Source: a virus. Taken from it: DNA of 64,000 nt. Location of the stretch: positions 34,632-98,631 of IMG/VR virus record IMGVR_UViG_3300013101_000005; one strand, given 5' to 3'. Below, one piece after another: positions 15,778 through 24,075 of this stretch (position 1 is the first letter of the stretch; each line of letters begins with the position of its first letter). A program made the translations under genes and the position numbers. The notes below the pieces were generated by a model. The model saw only the letters and a program-made list of their open reading frames with translations, did no database searches and had not been told where the DNA came from.

Positions 15778-18013
15778 AAATGAAGCTCCTCTGGAATTTC
15801 CTGAAATTGAACCACTAAAAACCTTAGCAGACTATAGTTCTTTATCTGATGAAGATTTATCTTTACGGCAAGCAACAGTAACAAAATATTTGGTTACCTT
15901 TGCTATAAATTATAGTAGGCGAGTTAAGACTAGTACTGATTACCTATTAAAAGAGGTTAATGAGTACAAAGACATAGCGAATTATCGCTATGATAGTAAG
16001 GCGGCGAAAGAGAAGGAAGTACAACTTTCCAGAAAGTTGATAGAGGCAGATGAATTGTGTGGTACTGTTCTTGATAGAATGGTATCTTTTTGTATTACTC
16101 CTGGTAATATAGAAAATGTAAAAAACAAAGAGTTGTTAGTTCTTCTTAATAGATGGAAGGACTATGTGGGGAATTTGGAGAGTGAAAAAAATAATAAATC
16201 AAATGTCTTAGTTGCAAAACCCATGGGTATTGGTATATTATTTGAACAGGTGTTAGAACGATTATTTGTTGATGGTGACGCTTTTGTTTCTGAAGTGTGG
16301 GCTGAGGATGTTGTAATAGACGGCGAACAAAAAACGTTACCTTACAAATTTAATATATATGATACATTACTAATAGAATATGATGAACAATCTTTTATTG
16401 CTAATGGTCAAGAAAAAGTATATGTAAATTTAGATTTAGCTACAACTGATTATTACAAAAAGAAAGGGACACAAGTTCCACTTTTTAAAGAAAATTCAAT
16501 GCCCTTTACAACACACCTAAAACTACGACCAAAGACATTTAGTTTCTGGGGTACATCTTTCTTTAAGAGGGCCTTTCATCCTGTTGCAGCTAAAAAAAGA
16601 ATAGAAGCACTAGAAGTTAATACTATAGAAGGATTAATAAACAGGCTGACTATTTTAAAGGCAGGTAAACTTGATTCTGAATCTGAGTCTGGTATAATAG
16701 CACCACATAGGTTGGCTATTTTAGAACGTCTTATTGCTCAACCAAAAGTTAATAATATGTTGTTATGGCCTGGGGACGATATCTCTGTATTAGATATTGG
16801 TCCTGATGCTGGTTTATTAACTTATGAGAAAAAATATACGGAAGCAAATGAGCAAGTGTTGGCTGCTTTAGGCTTCCCTAGAGTTCTCGTAGATGGTGAG
16901 AATACCACTACTGAGAACTGGCACAAATTTCTTGGTGTGATTTCATATATAGATAAAGTAAGGAATAATTATATAATTCCTTGGATTAATTCTGTATTAA
17001 GAAAAATAGCTGTTAAGAATGGGTATGAAGATGAATACCCAAGGTTCTCTTTTTCTAGAGTTAAACTACATGATCTACAACAAATGCTTAATTCTGTTAA
17101 GGTATTTTATGACCGTGGCCTTATGTCTGAGTTGTCTGCTGTTACTAGTGGTGATCTTGATTATGAGCTAGAACGAGCTAGGCGTGAGGTTGAAGTTGAA
17201 GAAGGAATGATTAGTCAATTCGGTGGTCCTCAAGCATTACCATTTAGTAAAAATACTCCTGATGGTTCTGAAAAGGAGGGGACCACTAGCCCAGACAAAG
17301 ACATTGAAAAACCAGAAGCAAAGGAAGCTAAAGTAGCTGCTTCCATAAATGATGTGGATAGAGAAGCCCTTATTGAGGTATTTGAAGATTATATCTTTGC
17401 TTTACATGATTTATATACTGAAAAATTAGTACAAGCAATAAAACTAGGGTTCTATAATACAATAGACTTTGTTATAAATACTTATGGGGCGCATCTTAAA
17501 AAGACAACAGAAGAGCAGATGAAGATATTATTCAATCAAGAAGTATATGGATTTCATGTAGAAAATGATTTCTTAGTTGCTGCTATTGATTGGATTGATA
17601 CTTTCTATGATGGTTATATTGATGAGATTTCTATTGAAATTAAAAATGTTGTAAAAAATAATGAGGGGAGAGTGGCAGTATTACCAGACCTAATAGCTGG
17701 TATTATGGCTGCGCTAAAAACAAAAAGGTTAAGATTATATAGTTCATCAGTTTATAATAAAGCGAAGTCAGCAGGGGAATTAACACAATTAAGGGCTTCG
17801 GGAACGAAGAACATGCAATGGAAATCAGCACTATCTGAACGAACATGCGAGTGGTGTGGTGAGATGCACAACCAAGTACTTACCTTGGACAACTTCTTTG
17901 CTAGTTTCCCTCCGCATCCAGACTGTGAGTGCTGGGGCGTTGGTACTGCTTTAGAACTATCTGAAAATTCGCCCGAAAAAGATAGAAATAATTGGAGCAA
18001 AGTAGCAACCTAA
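15770..18013 (+). CDS. Portal protein fused to a MuF-like C-terminal domain
   Basis: A 747-residue fusion. Residues 1 to about 480 look like a portal: helical stem and wing segments, with ALEVNTIEGLINRLTILK, then AALGFPRVLVDGENTTTENW, a tract very like the crown-proximal part of siphovirus portals. An acidic Lys/Glu linker (about 490-525) leads to a helical domain ending in the Mu F-type head morphogenesis signature: MQWKSALSERTCEWCGEMHN, then FPPHPDCECWGVG near 690-725, with Cys-x2-Cys and the Pro-Pro-His-Pro-x-Cys-x-Cys pattern. Usually these are two genes (as SPP1 gp6 and gp7). The dodecamer would thus carry MuF domains built in. Confidence 0.8.
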   Translation: MRKNEAPLEFPEIEPLKTLADYSSLSDEDLSLRQATVTKYLVTFAINYSRRVKTSTDYLLKEVNEYKDIANYRYDSKAAKEKEVQLSRKLIEADELCGTVLDRMVSFCITPGNIENVKNKELLVLLNRWKDYVGNLESEKNNKSNVLVAKPMGIGILFEQVLERLFVDGDAFVSEVWAEDVVIDGEQKTLPYKFNIYDTLLIEYDEQSFIANGQEKVYVNLDLATTDYYKKKGTQVPLFKENSMPFTTHLKLRPKTFSFWGTSFFKRAFHPVAAKKRIEALEVNTIEGLINRLTILKAGKLDSESESGIIAPHRLAILERLIAQPKVNNMLLWPGDDISVLDIGPDAGLLTYEKKYTEANEQVLAALGFPRVLVDGENTTTENWHKFLGVISYIDKVRNNYIIPWINSVLRKIAVKNGYEDEYPRFSFSRVKLHDLQQMLNSVKVFYDRGLMSELSAVTSGDLDYELERARREVEVEEGMISQFGGPQALPFSKNTPDGSEKEGTTSPDKDIEKPEAKEAKVAASINDVDREALIEVFEDYIFALHDLYTEKLVQAIKLGFYNTIDFVINTYGAHLKKTTEEQMKILFNQEVYGFHVENDFLVAAIDWIDTFYDGYIDEISIEIKNVVKNNEGRVAVLPDLIAGIMAALKTKRLRLYSSSVYNKAKSAGELTQLRASGTKNMQWKSALSERTCEWCGEMHNQVLTLDNFFASFPPHPDCECWGVGTALELSENSPEKDRNNWSKVAT

Positions 18014-18028
18014 TAGGAGAGTCTAACA

Positions 18029-18214
18029 ATGGAACAGACCACAACCGAACTTTTAATAAAGCTGTTGGTGGAATTCGGCCTACCAACCTCTTTATGTTTT
18101 TACTTGTTAATATCATTTGAAAAGAAAATTGATAGAATTATTTCTTTAGTTGATAGGTTGACAGGAATTATTCTTAAAATGTCGGATATTGATAGGAGTG
18201 ATTTAGATGCCTAA
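18029..18214 (+). CDS. Small holin-like membrane protein (BhlA/UviB type)
   Basis: A 61-residue protein with one N-terminal membrane span (LLVEFGLPTSLCFYLLISF, about 12-30) followed by a charged amphipathic helix (EKKIDRIISLVDRLTGIILK). This is the layout of the BhlA/UviB family of bacteriocin and phage holin-like proteins. It may act as a second holin or antiholin to the gene at 15,490. AGGAG precedes its ATG and it overlaps the cupin gene by eight bases. Confidence 0.55.
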   Translation: MEQTTTELLIKLLVEFGLPTSLCFYLLISFEKKIDRIISLVDRLTGIILKMSDIDRSDLDA

Positions 18215-18785
18215 TTTTTTTATAGAAAATCCTGAATCAATTATATTCACAGTAGTATTTTTGGCAATGTTTATATACGGAATAAACAAGAATATTGTAT
18301 ACTCAACTAAAGTATCTGAATTAGCAAAAAAGTTAAATCTATTAGCTCCAGATTCTTTAGACGAATACGCCGATGTTCATACAAATCTTGATTTTGCTTC
18401 TGCTGATCCAAACTACGGTATATTATCCTTAGTAGCTGATAAGTACCACAAGGGTTATGATTTTATTATTATTGACCAACCAAAAGCAGGATCACAAGTT
18501 CCTTTACATAGGCATAAAAGGTCTAATGAACTATTTTATGTTCTTAAAGGAAAAATCCGTATATATATATGTGATAAAAAAGCCACAGTTGCTGATTGTT
18601 TAGAAGGATGTGAAAAGGCCACAGAACTATCTGTTGGTGATTGGTTATTTGTTGAAGCAAAAAGAGAGCATTGTATTGAAGTAATAAAACCCACAAAATA
18701 TATTGTTATAGCAAAACCCCAACTATTCTCAAGGATTGGTAAATTATATGAATTCTTATTCAAGAAAGAAAACAAACAAGCATAG
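18207..18785 (+). CDS. Membrane-anchored cupin protein
   Basis: A 192-residue protein. Residues 11-27 form a hydrophobic anchor (SIIFTVVFLAMFIYGIN). The C-terminal half is a single cupin: motif 1 fits the consensus exactly (Gly95-x5-His101-x-His103-x4-Glu108-x6-Gly115, within VPLHRHKRSNELFYVLKG). Motif 2 (LSVGDWLFVEAKREHCIEV) keeps Gly144 and His155 but lacks the Pro-x-Gly turn. Three His and one Glu can bind a metal. The reaction is unknown; sugar-binding or isomerising cupins are common in surface polysaccharide pathways. Location between a holin-like gene and the protease is unusual. Overlaps both neighbours. Confidence 0.75.
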   Translation: MPNFFIENPESIIFTVVFLAMFIYGINKNIVYSTKVSELAKKLNLLAPDSLDEYADVHTNLDFASADPNYGILSLVADKYHKGYDFIIIDQPKAGSQVPLHRHKRSNELFYVLKGKIRIYICDKKATVADCLEGCEKATELSVGDWLFVEAKREHCIEVIKPTKYIVIAKPQLFSRIGKLYEFLFKKENKQA

Positions 18786-20574
18786 GTCTAATGGACTTAT
18801 TAATAAGGATGAGATTACTGCCGGATTGAGAAAGTCGGTTATTTCTGTGTTGTCAAACACGGACAACTTTGATCATCTTGTTGGTGATCCTGTGTTGATT
18901 TCTGACATAGCAGACGCTGTGTTCGCTTCTATTTATAAAAAGAACGGGAGGCTGTTCGCTGTGCGTAAGGGTGACACTTTTGATAGTATGATTGAAAGTA
19001 TCATGTTTAACACAGAAAAAGTATGCCAAGTAAAAGAAACTAAGAAGCAAATTCTTAAGGCTGCTGAAGTTATTGTATCAGAAACTGTTAATACTGTAGC
19101 TTTGGAAGTTCTTAGTGCCAGCGTAACCGATAAACTTGATTCTAATATTAGTAAAGAATTAGACTTTTTTGAAAGTAAATTTAAGAATGAAGTAGACAGA
19201 TTGGTATATGCTGGCTCAAACATGAGCCTTAAAAATTTGCCAGCAAGGAAAGATTTGTTGTATTTAGATCTTATCTTAGTTGCTGAAGGCACAAATGCCA
19301 ATAAAGATACTATACTGGCAGAAGAACTACAAGAGAGATACCTTACTCTTATTGGTATGCCCTTAGTTGAAGAACACGAACCACAAGCTATACGTGGTGT
19401 TTTCTTTGATTCAAAATTAGTAAGAATTAAGCCAGGAAAAGAAAAGGGATCTGTAAAGATTGTTGCAAAAGGTGGAAGATTAGCTGTTAGAGCAAAGGCT
19501 TATGTCTATAAAAATAGATTCCCAAGGGAAGCCTATTTACTTAAAGATCGCCAAGAAAAGGGGCTATTACGGTATTCTGTGGAGTTAGCATTTAGTCTTT
19601 CTGAGTGCGGTGTTTGCGGAAAAACCTTTAAGGCTTCTGAAACATATTGTGAGCATTTACTGTTAAGGCATAGTGTAAATGATCCAATGTTTAGTAGAAT
19701 AGTACGTGATATTTACTTTATCGGTGGGGCATATACAATAAACCCGGCTGAAAAACTAGCTGTTTCATTAGAAGTTACTGATCCAATTGACGAGAAACCA
19801 TCAAAAAGTAACAAAACAGGTGCTTCTTGTGTTAATACTATAGACGATACTGGCAAGGTCGTTGACAAGAGATTAGATTCTCATGAAACCACAGATAAAA
19901 ATAATGCTGATGGGGATAATAAATCCTCAAACCCAGATGGAGGACAGCAAATGCTATATAATTATAACTCTGTTGAAGACCTTCTAGCAAGTAAAGAAGT
20001 CGGTGCCTTAGTTGAGTCACAGGTTTCTAATATACTTGATGAGGAACGGGAGAGTTTTGAAGCCTCTCTTACCGAACTAGAAGATACTCAAAAAGGTTAT
20101 AAAACACAGATTGAAGAGCTAAAGGCTTCCTTGGTTGAAAAACAGGCCGAGCTAGACAAAGCAAAAGAGACTCTTTCTGCTATGGAAGTAGAGAAAAAGA
20201 TTTCGGATGCTATTTTAGACCTTCAAAATGCTGGTTATACCTTTGACTCAGACGAGGAAATTAAAGCCTTCTCTGATCAAATTAAAGAAATGTCTCCGGA
20301 TCAGGCTTCCTTTATCATTGATATGATGAAGAAAACTATTACAGCTACTGAGGATCCTGTTAAGGAATCCAAGGAAACTGAAGATGATCCAACCACAGAT
20401 CTTGATGAAGGATCTACAAAAGCTTCTGATGAATCGAACGAGGAATCGAACGATGAGTCTATTGAAGCCTCACAGCAAGCAGATCTGAATGCATCTGCGG
20501 ATGATAACCAAACTCTTCTATCCATTCGTAAGGATTGGGACAAACGTGTTAACACGTTGAAAGAACTGTCCTAA
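18748..20574 (+). CDS. Prohead protease-scaffold fusion protein
   Basis: A 608-residue protein (ATG at 18748; a TTG 12 bases earlier is possible). The middle, about 165-340, resembles prohead proteases: LDLILVAEGTNANKDTILAEEL, IGMPLVEEHEPQAIRGVFFD, then LAVRAKAYVYKN. It also holds a Cys-x2-Cys...Cys-x3-His-type insert (CGVCGKTF then YCEHLLL) near 287-305. From about 405 on it is a long coiled coil (EERESFEASLTELEDTQKG and following) and an acidic Ser/Glu-rich region, as in scaffolding cores. Catalytic residues cannot be assigned with certainty. It lies upstream of capsid genes, where such maturation proteins belong. The coiled-coil part is probably removed on maturation. Confidence 0.7.
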   Translation: MNSYSRKKTNKHRSNGLINKDEITAGLRKSVISVLSNTDNFDHLVGDPVLISDIADAVFASIYKKNGRLFAVRKGDTFDSMIESIMFNTEKVCQVKETKKQILKAAEVIVSETVNTVALEVLSASVTDKLDSNISKELDFFESKFKNEVDRLVYAGSNMSLKNLPARKDLLYLDLILVAEGTNANKDTILAEELQERYLTLIGMPLVEEHEPQAIRGVFFDSKLVRIKPGKEKGSVKIVAKGGRLAVRAKAYVYKNRFPREAYLLKDRQEKGLLRYSVELAFSLSECGVCGKTFKASETYCEHLLLRHSVNDPMFSRIVRDIYFIGGAYTINPAEKLAVSLEVTDPIDEKPSKSNKTGASCVNTIDDTGKVVDKRLDSHETTDKNNADGDNKSSNPDGGQQMLYNYNSVEDLLASKEVGALVESQVSNILDEERESFEASLTELEDTQKGYKTQIEELKASLVEKQAELDKAKETLSAMEVEKKISDAILDLQNAGYTFDSDEEIKAFSDQIKEMSPDQASFIIDMMKKTITATEDPVKESKETEDDPTTDLDEGSTKASDESNEESNDESIEASQQADLNASADDNQTLLSIRKDWDKRVNTLKELS

Positions 20575-20600
20575 AGTACAGATAGTTGATTGGAGGATTC

Positions 20601-21155
20601 ATGAATAAGACAAGCGTATCACATGCTCCTAGTTATGCCCACCAAGGGGAGTTTCTTGCTTCTGGTTTGGTCTATAATTTTGCTGCGTGTGTAGAAGATA
20701 CTTTCGACTTCACTTCTGGTGAAGGCGTTGAGTACTTACATAACGTCCATTATCTAAAGCAAGTTGCGACTTCTGCTATAGCTCAGGACGGGACTGTAAT
20801 GATGTATATGGGCTATAAGTGGCCCACCGAAGATGATTACTATGAACGTAATGGTCTTTATGCTGATAGAATTGTTGACGGTGAGGGTATTATCGGATTG
20901 CAGATGATGCCTGGTGTTCGTATTCAAGAATACGTTGGCACTGATTATACCGTTGGTGGTCCTGAGGCTTCCGATGTCAAGTTGGGGGCGTTAGCTCCTA
21001 TTGATTGGTCTGCTGTTGCTTACGGGACTGTCCTGTATCTAACGGATAAGGGCCAATTTACTACTGCTACCACAAATAAAATCGTTCGTGCTCAATTTAT
21101 TGAGATGAAGGGTATGTGGGTTATGCTAGAAATGATACAGCCTTACCAACCGTAA
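20601..21155 (+). CDS. Putative head decoration protein
   Basis: A 184-residue protein translated from the ATG at 20601, which has TTGGAGGATTC upstream (the frame is open from 20586). It is beta-rich and Gly-rich with a small-domain pattern (YGTVLYLTDKGQFTTATTNK) like cement or decoration proteins, and lies right before the major capsid gene with the same GC-richer codon use, which suggests a high-copy virion protein. Family not recognised with certainty. Confidence 0.55.
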   Translation: MNKTSVSHAPSYAHQGEFLASGLVYNFAACVEDTFDFTSGEGVEYLHNVHYLKQVATSAIAQDGTVMMYMGYKWPTEDDYYERNGLYADRIVDGEGIIGLQMMPGVRIQEYVGTDYTVGGPEASDVKLGALAPIDWSAVAYGTVLYLTDKGQFTTATTNKIVRAQFIEMKGMWVMLEMIQPYQP

Positions 21156-21184
21156 TCAAGGCTTTATTTTAAGGAGGCTACATA

Positions 21185-22156
21185 GTGGCTGATACATTAA
21201 TTTCAAGAGAGCTTTCTCAAGCTCTTGGCCTTGAAGCCAAGGACAAGGAGCTTTTGGTAATGCTACAGTCGATTGATTGGCGTGACCCTGCTTCTGAGTC
21301 TGATAGATACATGTTCGCTAAAGAAATTGTACGTCAGGCAGAAGATCTGGTTCAGTTAGTTGACCCGACTCCTCTTATGTTAAACCAAACTTCATATGAT
21401 CCTAGTGTTACAAACATTAAGTTCACTGATGTTGTTGGTTTTGAAGCTAAAGCCGTTACCGCTGGTGGACACAAAGAGGCCATCCGTGTTGACAACGAGA
21501 TCGTTAGTATGCCTATTCCTAGGCGTTACGATCATGTGACCATTGAAATTCTCAAAGAAGACCTTGAACTTGGTACCTATGGTTCCATTGCTGGTCTACG
21601 AGAAGGAATTGCTGATGCACTCCTGCGTAAGAAAATCAATGCTGTCTGGGCGGCTTGTAACGATGCTATTACATCTGCGGATCTCACAGGGCAATCTACT
21701 GGAAATGATAATTATATATCTCTTCCCGGTGGGGCTCTTACTGAAGATGCCGTTGATTATGCTATTGACAAGATGGATGCGGAAGGTGGCGGGGTCTATT
21801 CGATTCTTGGTCATCCTTCCAAACTTAATCCTATCTCTAAGTTCGCTACGTTCCAATCCATTATGCCTGAGCGTCTTAAGTTAGACTACTGGCGTACTGG
21901 TTTTATTGGTCTTTATCGTGGTGCTAACTTAGTTAAGATTCCTGCTGTTGTTGACAAGAAATACAACATTGCACCTACGGACGCATACTCTGTGTTTGTT
22001 CTTGGTGCTGGTCTGGGTGAGATCGCCCAGATTAGAGGTATGACCGCATCAACTTGGGACGATCCTGCAAGAGATGTACAGTTCATCTCGGCGCAGCATA
22101 AATATGTTGTGCTTACGTGGCAACCTAAGGGTGGATTCCGTATCCGCCTGTTCTAA
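21185..22156 (+). CDS. Major capsid protein
   Basis: A 323-residue HK97-fold-type capsid protein by size, position and composition. It opens with a short helical arm, has a long extended segment (NQTSYDPSVTNIKFTDVVGF), a spine-type helix IAGLREGIADALLRKKINAV, and a C-terminal beta end (QHKYVVLTWQPKGGFRIRLF). It begins at GTG 21185 after AAGGAGGCTACATA. Codon use is distinctly GC-richer than flanking genes, as expected for the most abundant protein. It follows the protease-scaffold gene and is followed by a strong hairpin. Confidence 0.85.
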   Translation: MADTLISRELSQALGLEAKDKELLVMLQSIDWRDPASESDRYMFAKEIVRQAEDLVQLVDPTPLMLNQTSYDPSVTNIKFTDVVGFEAKAVTAGGHKEAIRVDNEIVSMPIPRRYDHVTIEILKEDLELGTYGSIAGLREGIADALLRKKINAVWAACNDAITSADLTGQSTGNDNYISLPGGALTEDAVDYAIDKMDAEGGGVYSILGHPSKLNPISKFATFQSIMPERLKLDYWRTGFIGLYRGANLVKIPAVVDKKYNIAPTDAYSVFVLGAGLGEIAQIRGMTASTWDDPARDVQFISAQHKYVVLTWQPKGGFRIRLF

Positions 22157-22170
22157 CGGTTGTGAAAGTT

Positions 22171-22193
22171 TAGGGGGGCCTAGTGCCCCCCTA
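22171..22193 (+). terminator. Hairpin after the major capsid gene
   Basis: A perfect nine-base inverted repeat (TAGGGGGGC / GCCCCCCTA) closes a five-base loop (CTAGT). It lies 15 bases after the capsid stop and before the next gene's ribosome site. No U-run follows, so it may be a partial terminator or an RNA-stabilising structure that sets capsid transcripts apart from the genes downstream. Confidence 0.7.
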
Positions 22194-22213
22194 TAACAGG
22201 TTAGGAGAATTTT

Positions 22214-22822
22214 ATGGAGAAGAGAGGCATAGTTGTAAACGATCCCCGAAGTGTTGTTCTAGTTGTTAATAATTCTGGTGGTACTATTTGTTTACCAAGG
22301 GAACACAATAAAGATATTATTTTTCATCCAGGCGAACTTGCCCAGATAGAGTGGGCAGAATTTGTTAGGTTTAAGAATATTCCACATTTTGGTAGGTTCT
22401 TAAAACTAAGTGATTCAGTTGTAATATCTGATGGAAAAGTAAAAATTAGAAATGTAGTTGGAAGTATTTCCAATGACGAATTAGTAGACCTTTTACCTCA
22501 AGGCGTTTCTGTAATAAAAGAATTTACTTTGACCCTAAATGCGGCAGAACGGCATATTTTACATAGTTTTCTTGAGCAAAGGGCTAAACTTGGTATTGAA
22601 ACAGAAAAATGTGAAGAAGTTATTGAATTTATTGAAAAAGAATTTCCAGAAGAAGAACTTGTTTCAAAAGAAAAAGAAGAAACAGTTGAGCCACAAGAAG
22701 CTGCACCTAAGAAAACAAGGAAAAAGAAAACAAAAATCTCTATAAAGGGCGATAAAAAACTTGTTGAAAATGAGGAGCATCTTTCTGTGAATGTTATAGA
22801 CATTGATGGGGATTCTGACTAA
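22214..22822 (+). CDS. Hypothetical protein with Lys/Glu-rich tail
   Basis: A 202-residue protein. The first 95 residues are beta-rich (VLVVNNSGGTICLPREH, GKVKIRNVVGSISNDEL). Residues 100-150 are helical, and 150-202 are a low-complexity Lys/Glu tail (PKKTRKKKTKISIKGDKK) ending in acids. Unknown function; position after the capsid gene suggests a head or head-completion protein. TTAGGAGAATTTT precedes the ATG. Confidence 0.6.
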   Translation: MEKRGIVVNDPRSVVLVVNNSGGTICLPREHNKDIIFHPGELAQIEWAEFVRFKNIPHFGRFLKLSDSVVISDGKVKIRNVVGSISNDELVDLLPQGVSVIKEFTLTLNAAERHILHSFLEQRAKLGIETEKCEEVIEFIEKEFPEEELVSKEKEETVEPQEAAPKKTRKKKTKISIKGDKKLVENEEHLSVNVIDIDGDSD

Positions 22823-22843
22823 TTCTTAACAAGAATTAAACTG

Positions 22844-22881
22844 AACTCCCGATCCTTTTGTTTAGGTTATCGGGAGTTTTT
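22844..22881 (+). terminator. Rho-independent terminator
   Basis: A ten-base perfect stem (AACTCCCGAT at 22844-22853 with ATCGGGAGTT at 22869-22878) around a 15-base loop, ending in a run of five T (22877-22881) that includes the last two stem bases. It is the clearest terminator in the window and ends the capsid operon. Just before it, 22821-22837 is a seven-base perfect inverted repeat (AATTCTT-AAC-AAGAATT), a possible small hairpin or protein site. Confidence 0.8.
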
Positions 22882-22899
22882 AAATATGAGGAAAGAAAC

Positions 22900-23361
22900 A
22901 TGGCCCCAAATTTACCAATAGAATTTACCGATGAAGTTAGGCTCGAAATAATAGCTGAAGATACCTATTTAGATGAAGAAATATGGACGTTTGCTAGAAA
23001 AACTGCACAACGAATAAATCCATTAATTCAAGGTGATGCTTTTGTTGAGGATGGTACATCTGTGTGGGATTATACTATATCTGGTAGTGCCCAAATAAAT
23101 GATCCAGCCTATTGGGAAATAGTAAAGTGGGGAACAGTTCACCTTATGTTAAAACATTATATGCATAAAATGATTGCAGAAGGTGTTGGAATTTCCGTTG
23201 GCCTTGGGTCTGAACGTATAGATACCAAGAGTTTATTATTAACTGTTAAAGAATTGGTAAAAGATGCTGGGAAAACTTTAAAGGAAAAAATATTAGCCTA
23301 TAATCTCGTAACTGTCCAAGGATATGTTGTTGACTTATATATAAGTGAAGAAGTATGGTAA
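22900..23361 (+). CDS. Putative head-tail connector protein
   Basis: A 153-residue mostly helical protein in the slot where siphoviruses encode the head-tail adaptor. Helices are suggested by LDEEIWTFARKTAQRINPLI and YWEIVKWGTVHLMLKHYMHK. The frame runs back to 22858 through the terminator, but the ATG at 22900 has GAGG upstream. The assignment is by position, size and helical content. Confidence 0.45.
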   Translation: MAPNLPIEFTDEVRLEIIAEDTYLDEEIWTFARKTAQRINPLIQGDAFVEDGTSVWDYTISGSAQINDPAYWEIVKWGTVHLMLKHYMHKMIAEGVGISVGLGSERIDTKSLLLTVKELVKDAGKTLKEKILAYNLVTVQGYVVDLYISEEVW

Positions 23362-23816
23362 CTTATAACAAGTATATGAATATATTGCGAAAGCAATTTA
23401 TACCATTAAAAACCTTTGGTGTACAGTTGCCTCCTATTAAGGAGGACTGTACTTGTGTTGTAAATTATTCCTTGTCATTGATGAACTCTCCTGCCGAGTA
23501 CTGTGCAGCTTGCGATAACCGGGGATATATAGAAACTCCTGTAGTTTTTGACATTACAGGCTCTCTTGTTGATTTTGCGTCTGATTCAAATTCATATGCC
23601 AATGCTTTAATTATATCAGAAGCTGGTGATTTTGATTATCAACGATATGTAATTCATGCTGATCTTGAAGATTGTAAAGTAGAGGATTACGATTACCAGA
23701 ATTGTTTTGACTTGGCAAAATTTGTAACAATAGATGTGGAAGACTACAAGATAGAAACCATAGATAAATCTACACTACTGGGTCAGATACGGGTTATAGT
23801 TTCAAGATCGAATTAA
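23355..23816 (+). CDS. Putative head-completion protein with Cys pairs
   Basis: A 153-residue protein. Residues 30-57 contain two Cys pairs (Cys-Thr-Cys in EDCTCVV, and CAACDNRGYIE) that could bind zinc, followed by a beta-rich, acidic half. The Cys-x2-Cys-x-x-Arg-Gly-x-Ile turn is like a zinc ribbon knuckle. It lies in the connector cluster and overlaps its upstream neighbour by seven bases. Role inferred from position only. Confidence 0.45.
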   Translation: MVTYNKYMNILRKQFIPLKTFGVQLPPIKEDCTCVVNYSLSLMNSPAEYCAACDNRGYIETPVVFDITGSLVDFASDSNSYANALIISEAGDFDYQRYVIHADLEDCKVEDYDYQNCFDLAKFVTIDVEDYKIETIDKSTLLGQIRVIVSRSN

Positions 23817-23843
23817 AGGTACTAAGGGAAAGGACAAGAAGAA

Positions 23844-24074
23844 ATGGATTCTAATAACAAAAAGATAATTGTGGGAAGTATAGATAAAGAACTTAATAAC
23901 GAAACAAGTAGAACTATCAGAAAAGTAATGGAAATACTAGAAAGATACACTAATTATGAAACACTAGATGCTGATAGAAAAGCTATTGTTCGGGATACAG
24001 TTCTAAACCAAATAAATAGACTAGTTAGAGTTGCAAAGCATAAACAGACCTTAACTTTTTCAAACGAGAAGTAA
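23844..24074 (+). CDS. Small helical hypothetical protein
   Basis: A 76-residue helical, charged protein (NNETSRTIRKVMEILERY, DTVLNQINRLVRVAKHKQ) of unknown function in the head-tail joining cluster. A weak AAGGGAAAGG precedes the ATG by some distance. Confidence 0.55.
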   Translation: MDSNNKKIIVGSIDKELNNETSRTIRKVMEILERYTNYETLDADRKAIVRDTVLNQINRLVRVAKHKQTLTFSNEK

Positions 24075-24075
24075 T

